A DNA stretch of 64,000 nucleotides from Profftia tarda (GTDB taxonomy: Bacteria > Pseudomonadota > Gammaproteobacteria > Enterobacterales > Enterobacteriaceae): assembly GCF_904848675.1 (NCBI RefSeq), contig NZ_LR890047.1:248001-312000 (forward strand). The letters are read 5' to 3'. The stretch's first letter is position 1. Each line of letters starts with the position of its first letter. A model generated the notes under the pieces. The model was not told where the DNA came from, did not search any database, and saw only the letters and a program-made list of their open reading frames with translations. The position numbers and the translations under genes were made by a program. Below are positions 53,202 through 62,899 of the stretch, one piece after another.

Positions 53202-53429
53202 ATGGCACGTTATTTTCGTCGTCGCAAGTTCTGCCGTTTTACCGCGGAGGATGTTCAAGAGATTGATTATAAGGATATCTCTACTCTAAGAAACTACATT
53301 AATGAAAGTGGTAAGATTGTCCCAAGGCGTATTACTGGTACTCGAGCTAAATACCAGCGTCAACTTGCTCGTGCTGTAAAGCGCGCACGTTACCTTGCTT
53401 TACTACCATATACTGATGGTTATCAATGA
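53202..53429 (+). CDS. rpsR: 30S ribosomal protein S18
   Basis: 75 residues from the ATG at 53202, the E. coli length. It binds the 30S platform with S6. The sequence (MARYFRRRKFCRFTAEDVQ, IDYKDISTLRNYI, GTRAKYQRQLARAVKRARYL) is nearly identical to E. coli. GGAG lies 9 bp upstream; an in-frame ATG five codons earlier has no ribosome-binding site and no homology. It starts 18 bp after the priB pseudogene ends, and rplI follows 47 bp downstream. Confidence 0.98.
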   Translation: MARYFRRRKFCRFTAEDVQEIDYKDISTLRNYINESGKIVPRRITGTRAKYQRQLARAVKRARYLALLPYTDGYQ

Positions 53430-53476
53430 TTAGCTATTGTGTATTTATTAATAATTAGTTTAATAGGATAAAGAAA

Positions 53477-53926
53477 ATGCAAGTCATTCTACTTGATAAA
53501 ATAGCAAATTTAGGTAGTTTAGGTGATAAGGTTAATGTCAAGTCGGGCTATGCGCGAAATTTATTAGTGCCTCAAGGTAAAGCCGTGCCTGCAACAAAGA
53601 AAAATATCGAGTTATTCGACTCACGCCGCGCTAAGTTAGAAGCTAAATTAGCTGAGGTTACTGCTGTTGCTGAAGCTCGTGCTGCTATTATTAATAAATT
53701 AGATACTATAAGTATTACCTCTAAAGCTGGTAATGAAGGAAAACTATTTGGTTCAATCGGTACGCGTGATATTGTTAATGCAATGATTGCTCTAGGTATT
53801 CAAATAGCTAAAAGTGAAGTTCGTATGCCAAATGGTGTTCTGCGTACTACTGGTAATCATCAAGTTAATTTTCAGTTAGAAAGTAACGTATCAGCAAAGT
53901 TAAATATAGTTGTAGTTTCAGAATAA
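53477..53926 (+). CDS. rplI: 50S ribosomal protein L9
   Basis: 149 residues, the same as E. coli L9. L9 binds domain V of 23S rRNA near the L1 stalk and influences frame maintenance. The N-terminal domain MQVILLDKIANLGSLGDKV, the KSGYARNLLVPQGKA loop, the long connecting helix (residues about 41-75) and the C-terminal domain are all present. It is the last gene of rpsF-(priB)-rpsR-rplI. A TAGGATAAAG region serves as a weak ribosome-binding site. No convincing terminator follows. Confidence 0.98.
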   Translation: MQVILLDKIANLGSLGDKVNVKSGYARNLLVPQGKAVPATKKNIELFDSRRAKLEAKLAEVTAVAEARAAIINKLDTISITSKAGNEGKLFGSIGTRDIVNAMIALGIQIAKSEVRMPNGVLRTTGNHQVNFQLESNVSAKLNIVVVSE

Positions 53927-55177
53927 CAAGCAGAAACCTTAATTAATTATATTATTATCAGAATAATTTCTATATTGTTTTTTAGTACACTACAATAGTA
54001 GTGTTATAGTTCTTATCAAACAAGTTCGGTTTTTATATCTTATGCCCAATATTATTTTTAATAATCTGTTTAAGATCAGTTCCTCTATGACAAAAATCAT
54101 TATGACCTATTACTATATAATAAATACTTAAACCGTAAAAGTATAATAGTGATAATTGATAAATCAGTTATGGGAATCTATTAAGAGGAACTGATGTTGC
54201 AGGAGGTCTTCCGCAAGCGCATTGTTTCTAAATATTTATGTTATGCTACTGATTATAATAGTATTACTCAGCTCACACTAGTATTTAAATACTATTAATC
54301 TGTATATACAATAAATCTCTATCAAATACTTAATATGTTCAGTTATATTATTAATTTTCAATACTTTTTAAAGGCATTTAAAGTTCGTGCTAGTCCATAA
54401 TTCTACTAATAAATTAACTATATCGTTAGATATACTTAGTACAGATTAAGAATCTTCATTAAATAAGATCTTACACATTATTGATAGCTACTAATATTAA
54501 TAAATTGCTCTCGTTATTATCAGAATTTTTAAAAAACCTATAAACTATTTATATTTCCGTGTTATTATCTCACTATCAGCACTTTTAAGGAAACCAGAAC
54601 ATCCAGTTTTAGCATAAAAATGAGGTGCTATAAAATATTTTGCCCGCAGAATATTCTATGCAAGGTAGACACTCAGTAGCAATTAAGAATTTAAAGAACA
54701 GGCGTGAATATTATAGAGATCTAAATCTACCTTTATTATTTATAGCGCTAAGCGCTCATTATTTCTAACTATAATTAGAAATATCTATTAGCTGGTCTAT
54801 ATTTATAAATAATAAAGCTATCTCTAATTATACTTCTAGCTATATTTTAAGTAGCATACTTATTGGGATTACAACTGATATAAATATCAGTATCCCTAGT
54901 TTATATATTTAAATAATTATTTTATAATCAATAATTTTCTGCACTATCATGCTGATGTAAAGATAGATATATGATAATATCAAGTCTTCCTTTAGAAATC
55001 AATTTATACTACTTTATAACAATGCTTCGTACTGGGTATATCCCCCCCCTCAGGATTTTATTTTTAATGACAAACCGCATCTCTTCTTTATGAATATTAA
55101 TATCAGAGCAACTATTAGTTAAATTAGAGATAGTCTAGTAAATTAATATAATTTTGGCCTAACTTTCGGAAATAATT
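53927..55177. other. Gap between rplI and alaS
   Basis: About 1.25 kb. recA and recX, which precede alaS in E. coli, cannot be recognised. A 34-codon frame at 54194-54298 has a good AAGAGGA ribosome-binding site but no known relative. A run of eight C at 55042-55049 is exceptional in DNA this AT-rich. The alaS promoter must lie in the last part. Confidence 0.55.
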
Positions 55178-57832
55178 ATGAGAAATAGTAGCGCTGATAT
55201 CCGTCAATCCTTTCTTGACTTCTATCATAGTAAAGGACATCAGATCTTGGATAGTAGTTCTCTAGTGCCTGATAATGACTCAACTTTGTTATTTACTAAT
55301 GCCGGTATGAATCAATTTAAAGATGTATTTCTTGGCATTGATCAACCCAAATATTTTCGCGCAACCACTTGTCAACGCTGTATTCGTGCTGGTGGTAAAC
55401 ATAACGATTTAGAAAATGTTGGTTATACTGCTCGTCACCATACGTTTTTCGAAATGCTAGGTAACTTTAGCTTTGGAGATTATTTTAAGCGCGATGCTAT
55501 TAAGTTTGCATGGGAGTTATTGACTAGCAAAAATTGGTTTGGCATACCTAAAGAAAAGCTCTGGATTACTGTTTACGAGACTGACGAAGAATCTTTTAAT
55601 ATCTGGGCCCACGAAATCAACATTCCTTGTAACAGGATTATTCGTATTGGCGATGACAAAGGTTTTCCTTTTGTTTCAGATAACTTCTGGCAGATGGGTG
55701 ATACTGGTCCTTGTGGTCCATGCACTGAGATTTTTTATGATCATGGAGATCATCTTAGCGGTGGACTTCCTGGAAGTACTGAAGCAAATGGCGATCGTTA
55801 TATTGAGATTTGGAACATTGTATTCATACAGTTTAATCGCCAGTCAGATGGTTTGATGATACCATTATCTACGCCCTCCGTTGATACAGGTATGGGTCTA
55901 GAACGCATTGCAGCTGTTCTGCAATGCGTTCATTCAAACTACGATATTGATATCTTCCGTGCTCTTATTAACGCAACTGCAGTAGTGATTGGCAGTTCTA
56001 ATGTGTCTGGCATCTATATTAAATCTCTTCGTGTAATATCCGATCACATCCGGTCCTGCGCATTCTTGATTGCTGATGGCGTTCTCCCTTCTAATGAAGG
56101 ACGTGGTTATACTTTGAGACGTATTATCCGTCGTGCGTTACGTCATGGTAATATTATAGGAACAAAAGATACTTTCTTCTATAAGCTAGTGAGACCGCTC
56201 ATAGATATTATGGGCTTGACTGCTAATCATTTACGAAACAAAAAGTCAATGATTGAACGGATTATTAAGACTGAAGAGGAGCAGTTTGAACGAACTTTAG
56301 AGCGTGGTTTATTATTGTTAGATAAAGAGTTATCGAGACTTACTGGAGATACATTAGATGGTGGAGTAGCTTTCTGTTTATATGATACTTATGGATTTCC
56401 TTTGGATCTAACTATTGAAGTTTGCTATGAGCGTAATATAAAAGTGGATCAAATAGAATTCGAAAGATTAATAGAAGAACAACGTTATCGTGCGCGTACA
56501 TATAGCAGTTTCAACGTTGACTACAGCAGAATAATTTGCGTTAATCATCAATCTATTTTTTCTGGTTATGAGTATATTAAGCAAAGCTCTACTGTCACTG
56601 CACTTTTTCGTAATGGTCAGTCAACTGAGGTTATAAATTCTGGAGAAGAGGGAATTGTTTTTTTAAACGAAACTCCTTTCTATGCAGAGTCTGGCGGTCA
56701 GATTGGTGATCAAGGTGAGCTGATTGCATACAATATGCGTTTCCTTGTTACTGATACTCAAAAATATGGTCCGGCAATCGGTCATCATGGAAATATTAGT
56801 GAAGGCTTACTGAGGGTGGGTGATATCGTTGACGCTAACATTAACAAATTTCGTCGTCTATGTATTAGTTTGAACCATTCGGCAACTCATTTGTTGCATG
56901 CTGCATTACTTCAAGTTCTAGGAGATCATGTGTCTCAGAAAGGCTCTTTGGTAAGCGATTCTAGCTTGCGTTTTGATTTCTTTCATTTTGAACCTATTAA
57001 ATGTAATGACATTTATCAGGTAGAAGATATTGTAAATTCGCAAATTCGTCTTAATTTACCAATTACGGCTCAGATGATGGATCTAGAAACCGCAAAAACA
57101 AAGCACTCAAAATTTTTTTTGAATAAGCAGTATGACAAAATAGTTCGTGTCTTAAGCATAGGAGATGTCTCGAGTGAGCTTTGTTGTGGTACTCATGCAA
57201 ATCAGACGGGTGATATCGGTTTATTCCGTATCATGTCTGAAACTGGTATTTCTTCTGGTGTACGTCGTATTGCAGCAGTAACTGGAGAGTATGCAATAGA
57301 TATTATGCATCAAGATGTTAAGATTATTCGTGAATCAGCGTCCTTACTCAAGAGTGATAGATATCGTATATTAGACAAAATAATAGCATTGATTAAGAAT
57401 AATAGTCAGTTAGAGAAAGAATTGCAACAGTTTAAAGAACAGAAAGCTATCCAGGATAGTGCTGTACTATGCAGGTATATTGTTGATGTAGGTGGTGTGA
57501 AGATGTTAGTGAAACATTTAGATAACGTAGAAGCAAAAATACTACGATCGATGGTTGATGAACTTAAGAATAAGCTCGGTTCTGTTGTCGTAGTTTTATC
57601 TGCGTCTTTCAAAGGAAAGATTAGCTTGGTAGTAGGTGTTAGCAAAGATCTTACAGATAAAGTGCATGCTTGTTCAATAATATCTATGCTTATTAATAAA
57701 ATTGGCGGTAAGGGCGGCGGACGTGATGATATTGCGATGGCTTCTGGTAGCAATGCCGCTTCATTGCCGCAAGCTTTGAATGATTTAAGCTCATGGATAG
57801 CAACCAAGTTATCATTTAAAATTATTGAATAA
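55178..57832 (+). CDS. alaS: Alanyl-tRNA synthetase
   Basis: 884 residues (E. coli 876). It charges tRNA-Ala and edits mischarged Ser and Gly. The class II catalytic domain comes first (FLDFYHSKGH, TNAGMNQFKDVFLG, RHHTFFEMLGNFSFGDYFK). The tRNA-recognition domain follows, then the editing domain with HSATHLLHAAL and CCGTHANQTGDIG (Zn site). The C-terminal C-Ala domain holds the GGKGGGRDDIAMASG motif. All motifs are complete. A run of eight T at 57113-57120 inside the gene is a slippage hazard. csrA follows 960 bp downstream, as in E. coli, but with a much longer spacer. Confidence 0.98.
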   Translation: MRNSSADIRQSFLDFYHSKGHQILDSSSLVPDNDSTLLFTNAGMNQFKDVFLGIDQPKYFRATTCQRCIRAGGKHNDLENVGYTARHHTFFEMLGNFSFGDYFKRDAIKFAWELLTSKNWFGIPKEKLWITVYETDEESFNIWAHEINIPCNRIIRIGDDKGFPFVSDNFWQMGDTGPCGPCTEIFYDHGDHLSGGLPGSTEANGDRYIEIWNIVFIQFNRQSDGLMIPLSTPSVDTGMGLERIAAVLQCVHSNYDIDIFRALINATAVVIGSSNVSGIYIKSLRVISDHIRSCAFLIADGVLPSNEGRGYTLRRIIRRALRHGNIIGTKDTFFYKLVRPLIDIMGLTANHLRNKKSMIERIIKTEEEQFERTLERGLLLLDKELSRLTGDTLDGGVAFCLYDTYGFPLDLTIEVCYERNIKVDQIEFERLIEEQRYRARTYSSFNVDYSRIICVNHQSIFSGYEYIKQSSTVTALFRNGQSTEVINSGEEGIVFLNETPFYAESGGQIGDQGELIAYNMRFLVTDTQKYGPAIGHHGNISEGLLRVGDIVDANINKFRRLCISLNHSATHLLHAALLQVLGDHVSQKGSLVSDSSLRFDFFHFEPIKCNDIYQVEDIVNSQIRLNLPITAQMMDLETAKTKHSKFFLNKQYDKIVRVLSIGDVSSELCCGTHANQTGDIGLFRIMSETGISSGVRRIAAVTGEYAIDIMHQDVKIIRESASLLKSDRYRILDKIIALIKNNSQLEKELQQFKEQKAIQDSAVLCRYIVDVGGVKMLVKHLDNVEAKILRSMVDELKNKLGSVVVVLSASFKGKISLVVGVSKDLTDKVHACSIISMLINKIGGKGGGRDDIAMASGSNAASLPQALNDLSSWIATKLSFKIIE

Positions 57833-58792
57833 TAAATTCATATTGTATTATGATTTATATATTTTCTTTAAAACTGTCATTACAACAAATATTATTCACT
57901 ACACAATTAAGTTCATAAATTATCTAATATTTTAAGTAATAATGGCAATAAATATTTGCTATGAATAATTACTTATTCAGTGCTATGCTTGTTTTATATT
58001 ATTTGCTTGTATTGCCTTTGATGATTATTAAATAAATTTAATTTTTAATGATCTTTCTATTTAGTAATTACTATTTTATCTTTAAATTTTAGACTAAAAA
58101 TATTGTAATAAATTATAGGAAAATCGAGATATATTTAAAATAAAGCTCTGGTTTATAATAGTGATTTTAATATATCCTATTATAATAATATATAGAAAGC
58201 TTCTCAAGGATTGAGGAGTAGTTGCGTCCATCATTATAATTATATAATCTAATATTAGCATTATTTTGAGTTGTAGTTCATATTTTATTCAGCACATCAA
58301 AATCTATGGATGTCTGATCATTGCGAATGATTATTGCTCGTTTAATAAAGTGCTAGGAGAGATCATGAGATCTTAAACAGGATAATCATCCTATTTTTTG
58401 GTTTAGCATGTAAATTGCCTCATAAATATTTTTTGCATTATTATTTATTGAGATGAGTTATGGTGTATAGTTTATTTTTATTCGTACTATCTATTCAATT
58501 TAATTCAATATCGATATATTTAATAAGGAACTATCGTATTATTTCTCAGCAATTTTAGTCTTCTCTCGTATTTTGATAACTGTTAGATTCAAGAAAATTG
58601 AATATATTCATCACATATACTTCATAAATATCTCTATCTTGGACAAGAAGTTTTCTAAAACATATTTGCTAGCGCAAGAAGCAATTGATTATATCTTACT
58701 AAAATTATTATAGTTAAGTCTTAAAATAAAGAGTAGATAATGTAAGAATACTCAGATCCCTGATCTATAATTGATATCTCAAGGAGCAAAAA
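57833..58792. other. Gap between alaS and csrA
   Basis: 960 bp, AT-rich; in E. coli this spacer is about 230 bp and contains csrA promoters only. I see no gene. CAAGGATTGAGGAG near 58206 and GGAAAA-like stretches are not distinctive. Confidence 0.5.
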
Positions 58793-58966
58793 ATGCTAAT
58801 TTTGACTCGTCGAGTAGGTGAGACACTCATGCTTGGTGATGAGGTAACGGTTACTGTATTAGGTGTTAAAGGAAATCAAGTTCGTATCGGTATAAATGCC
58901 CCGAAAGATATTTCGATCCATCGTGAAGAGATTTATCAACGCATTCAAGCTGAAAAGTCTCAATAG
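58793..58966 (+). CDS. csrA: Carbon storage regulator CsrA
   Basis: 57 residues (E. coli 61). CsrA is a dimeric RNA-binding protein that binds GGA motifs in mRNA leaders and controls translation. The sequence MLILTRRVGETLMLGDEVT... through the HREEIYQRIQAEKSQ segment is almost identical to E. coli up to residue 57, with the RNA-contacting Arg7 and Arg44 (RRVG, HRE) kept; only the SSY-type tail is missing. A strong AAGGAG lies 6 bp before the ATG. It keeps its position after alaS. The serV tRNA operon that follows csrA in E. coli lies 12 kb away on the other side of gshA here. Confidence 0.97.
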   Translation: MLILTRRVGETLMLGDEVTVTVLGVKGNQVRIGINAPKDISIHREEIYQRIQAEKSQ

Positions 58967-58984
58967 ATGGATGATAAATTATTT

Positions 58985-59009
58985 AAGATACACTGCACAA
59001 GTGTATCTT
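58985..59009 (+). terminator. Hairpin directly after csrA
   Basis: AAGATACAC and GTGTATCTT form a perfect 9-bp stem with a 7-nt loop 18 bp after the csrA stop. No T tract follows, so it may protect the 3' end of the mRNA rather than terminate transcription. Confidence 0.4.
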
Positions 59010-59236
59010 GGCACTAACGTCAGATTGCTATCTCTGCTGAAATTATATTTCTCATCTGATTTTTATTTTATATTTCCTGCCTATTTTATTGTGTTTTCGT
59101 ATCTATGATATTATGGTATTGTTATTATATGAGCATGATATTATGTGTTTTGTAAACATAGTTTTAACTTAGTTTCTCCTCATAATAGGTAATTTCGCTT
59201 TAAAGTTAGCCAACTCTAAAAGAGCTTAATGAAGCC

Positions 59237-59274
59237 AGATAACTAAGACCCTTGTTAGGGTCTGGTTATTTTTT
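59237..59274 (+). terminator. Rho-independent terminator candidate downstream of csrA
   Basis: AGACCC (59246-59251) pairs with GGGTCT (59258-59263); after a bulged A the stem continues with T-G, C-G and A-T pairs. TTATTTTTTCTT follows directly. This is the best classical terminator in the window. It lies 270 bp beyond csrA, near where the tRNA operon begins in E. coli. It could end csrA transcription or be left from a lost tRNA gene. Confidence 0.6.
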
Positions 59275-60332
59275 CTTGGGTTAAGTAATATTACATTATT
59301 CCTTCTAAAGGCTGTAATTCTTTAGTTAAATATCACTATATGCATGATTGCGAATCATACTAATGATTATAAATATTATAATTATATTAAATAATTAATA
59401 TTATTAGCAATTTTTATTAATGATATTTGAACATACAAAAATAGTTGTATACTGCCTTTATAATTATGTGATGGATAAGTAAAAGATATGATAAATCTAA
59501 TTATAAAATAATAATTTTTCTAGAAATCAATTAATATAAATTATTGACACAATTTTTGAGATCTTTGTGAAGATCATGCCAAGTTTAATAGTACAAATAT
59601 AATAATCAAATATCAATAATATTAGACATCACATATATCCTATTCCAGGATGGTTTAGGAAGTTACGCATAACTTATGATATATCTTTTACCCCTTAGCA
59701 ATAAAAAGAAAGACATTTCTAAACAATTACCTGCGAAAGCACTTATTCACTATAATACAAATTATAATATGAAGCAGTAGCAAAGATATTTCAGTAAAAC
59801 AATCAGGATATTACTAATTTATTTGTTAAAAATAGTATTCTATGGTTTGCAATTTTTATTGCGTCTACATAGCAGATAGACATAAGGTTAAGGCATATTT
59901 AGTAATGTCGGTTATCAAAGTAATTAATATATCATAACACTATCTGTAAGTAATGATCGTTATAGAGCTTGCATATGTGGAATATACTAGTTTTGTTAAT
60001 ATAAAAAACACGCAGATTCTGAAAGGTTCAAATATCTTGTGTTGTTATTGGAGTTCACCTAAACATTACTGTTTATTGATTGCTCTTTTGATAGAAGATA
60101 TCTTAAATTAAAATACTAGTATGTCGGTATGTGAGGCAAGATTTATATGTAATTTTAAGCTTTAAAACTTAACAAGAAGATTCTTGTCCTCGCACTCTCA
60201 ATAGAAATCTTGAATTATTCGTAATATCTGAGATAACAGTATTACATTATGCGCACTAAAAATCTGATAGGACCTGGTTGACTCTTAGCGATATCAATAT
60301 AAATATAGAGAAAATCGGTAAGGAATTACATT

Positions 60333-61664
60333 ATGAGTATAAATACTATCACTTGTGCTAAGAAAAACTCCAAATGGAGAAAATCAGATACTACGTGGAC
60401 ACTAGGTTTATTTGGTACAGCAATAGGAGCAGGTGTTTTGTTTTTCCCCATACGTGCTGGTTTTGGAGGTTTAATCCCAATTCTGATCATGTTTCTTATG
60501 GCTTATCCTATTGCTTTTTTATGCCATCGTGCATTAGCGCGTTTATGCCTTTCTGGTAGTAATATTTCAGGAAATATTACCGATATTATTGAAGAACATT
60601 TCGGTAAAATAGGTGGGGTAATTATTAATTTCTTATACTTTTTTGCAATTTGTCCACTTTTATGGATTTACGGTGTTACCATAACCAATACCTTTATGAC
60701 GTTCTGTGAACATCAGCTGCAAATAATGCCATTACACCGTGGTTTTGTTGCATTGTTTCTATTGATGGCGATGGCTATTATTATATTTTTTGGTAGAGAT
60801 TTAATGGTGAAGGTAATAAGCTTTTTAGTCTTTCCCTTTATTACTAGTTTAGTTTTAATTTCTTTATCTTTAATTCCTTACTGGAATACTTCTGTATTTG
60901 ATCAGATCAGTATCAATAGGGTCTCTTTGCTGGGTCCTAACGGCATCCTAATTAATATCTGGCTAGGTATTTCGATTATGGTTTTTTCTTTTAATTTTTC
61001 TCCTATTGTTTCTTCTTTTGTAGAGTCAAAACGTCAAGAATACGAGTCTGAGTTTGGTCCTAAATTTACTGAAGAGAATTGCTCTAAAATTATCTCTCGT
61101 GCCAGTATACTGATGGTTGCTGTGGTAATGTTTTTTGCTTTTAGTTGTTTGTTTACTATGTCTCCAGACATGATTGCTGATGCGAAAAAGCAAAATATTA
61201 CGGTTCTTTCTTATCTAGCTAACCACTTTTCTTCTATGTCTGGTGGAAAATCAATATTCTCAACTGTGTTAGAATGCAGTGCTTCACTGATTGCTCTAGT
61301 TGCTATCTTTAAATCTTTTTTCGGTCACTATCTGGGAACATTAGAAAGTATGAATGGCCTGATTCTTAAGTTTGCTTATAAAGGAGATAAAGAGCATTTA
61401 ACTAACAAGATAAACCTTATCAGCATGTTCTTCATAATGGGATCGACTTGGGTAGTTTCTTATATCAATCCTAATATCCTGAACTTGATTGAATCCATGG
61501 GTGCTCCTATCATATCATCCTTATTGTGTTTGTTGCCCATGTATGCAATTCGTAAAGTACCTGCTTTATCTAAATATAAAAATAAACCAGAAAATTATTT
61601 TATAAGTATAGTTGGTATTCTTACTCTCCTAAATTTTTTCTATAAAATTATTTATTTTTTTTAA
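60333..61664 (+). CDS. tdcC: Threonine/serine:H+ symporter TdcC
   Basis: 443 residues, exactly the E. coli TdcC length. It is an inner-membrane permease of the hydroxy/aromatic amino acid permease family that imports L-threonine and L-serine with protons. The N-terminal signature WRKSDTTWTLGLFGTAIGAG is identical to E. coli, followed by FFPIRAGFGG; about eleven hydrophobic segments span the rest. Conserved loops include LARLCLSGSN, FAICPLLWIYGVTITNTFM and SFNFSPIVSSFV. AAGGA lies 9 bp before the ATG. The rest of the tdc operon (threonine degradation) is absent, so the transporter now stands alone, probably to take up host serine or threonine. Confidence 0.96.
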   Translation: MSINTITCAKKNSKWRKSDTTWTLGLFGTAIGAGVLFFPIRAGFGGLIPILIMFLMAYPIAFLCHRALARLCLSGSNISGNITDIIEEHFGKIGGVIINFLYFFAICPLLWIYGVTITNTFMTFCEHQLQIMPLHRGFVALFLLMAMAIIIFFGRDLMVKVISFLVFPFITSLVLISLSLIPYWNTSVFDQISINRVSLLGPNGILINIWLGISIMVFSFNFSPIVSSFVESKRQEYESEFGPKFTEENCSKIISRASILMVAVVMFFAFSCLFTMSPDMIADAKKQNITVLSYLANHFSSMSGGKSIFSTVLECSASLIALVAIFKSFFGHYLGTLESMNGLILKFAYKGDKEHLTNKINLISMFFIMGSTWVVSYINPNILNLIESMGAPIISSLLCLLPMYAIRKVPALSKYKNKPENYFISIVGILTLLNFFYKIIYFF

Positions 61665-62899
61665 AAAATGTAAATCATAGAGTGACTGAGCATAACAAAA
61701 CCACTTCATATCATACATGATGATCCATAATTACTTGGAAGTTTTTAGTCACATTCTCTTGGGAATAAATTACAGTTATTATGTGATATGCTTTTTGCTT
61801 TTAATAGATACAAGAGATGGTCAGAAATCATAATATATTGTTTGGATAATCAAGTATTTTAACTGTTAAGTTTTTCGGACGTGATAATCAAGATATGATC
61901 ATCTAAAATATCTAGGTAAATGTCTAATAAGAAATCTATTTAATTAATTTAGTGAAAATCAATATAATGATGGGTGTGTATCTCATTATCAAAACCTTAT
62001 GGGGTAATAAAATATAATGTTATGATAAACAAAAAGATATGTTATGCCTATAGAAAATGTGCTGATTAATTATTATATATATTCAAGATCTTTAGAGTTT
62101 TTGTCTCTAATATATTGCAATTGTATTCTCAAAGAATTGATTTGTCTTTTTGCAAGATTGAACGATACTTCAGATGCGTGTGTGAAAGTATGATCTAAGC
62201 ATGACAATATAAAAATTTATTTTAAATACTTATAACAATAATTTCGTTTTTAAAAAACGAATGATTTTATTTATATAAGCAAAATAATAGGGGAGGCAAA
62301 GTGAGTAAATAAATACGTATCATAGAAAAAAATATCTCTGCATCTGTTCCCCTATTGTCATTTTTGTCAATAAATTATTTTTTATATAGTATTTTACTAA
62401 AATATTAAACAGAATCTTGAATTTATTAACTTACATTTCAACATGTAATAAACACACATATATACAAACTAACAGTGCTATGATTTAGAGATTATATTAG
62501 TAAAATAATGCAAAATATAACGCTGATCGCTTTTGTTAGCTGTCATTAGATTAGAGGTTATTATTCTATATGTTAATTGTATAATCAGGTTGTTACTGAA
62601 ACCAGTTAATATATTAATTTCAGAACATTTAAGTCTCTGCAAACTATTGTAAGAGTTTATTCCTCTGATATACTATTTTATAGTAACTCTGCTAGTAAGC
62701 AAAAGTTTATGTTCATCTATTTAAAATAAAAAATAATATATTCAAACTAAATTCTATTATTCAGGAGTCTTCATGCACTAAATCACTATAGGTTGTATAT
62801 AATTGATAGGTTTTAGAGAATAGACGTACTTTAGCGCTCGAAGTGATTTAGCTGCAGAGGAAGATAAAGCGATTCTCATACTAAAATAAGGAATGTACC
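61665..62899. other. Gap between tdcC and aceE
   Basis: About 1.2 kb. pdhR, the regulator that precedes aceE in E. coli, has no readable relic, so aceE regulation by PdhR from this site is lost. A potential structured element lies at 62286-62356 (AATAGGGGA / TCCCCTATT). Confidence 0.55.
62286..62356. repeat. GC-rich inverted repeat, possible structured RNA
   Basis: AATAGGGGA at 62286-62294 and TCCCCTATT at 62348-62356 are exact complements 53 bp apart. Inside, GCAAAG (62296-62301) can pair with CTCTGC (62336-62341) with one mismatch. GTCATTTTTGTC follows. The G/C-rich arms are unusual in this gap. It could be a small RNA, a terminator or a chance pairing. Confidence 0.3.

Larger units (their letters stand above)
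58967..60332. other. Gap between csrA and tdcC
   Basis: About 1.4 kb without a credible gene. It contains a 9-bp hairpin right after csrA (58985-59009) and a terminator-like hairpin at 59237-59274. Confidence 0.6.
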
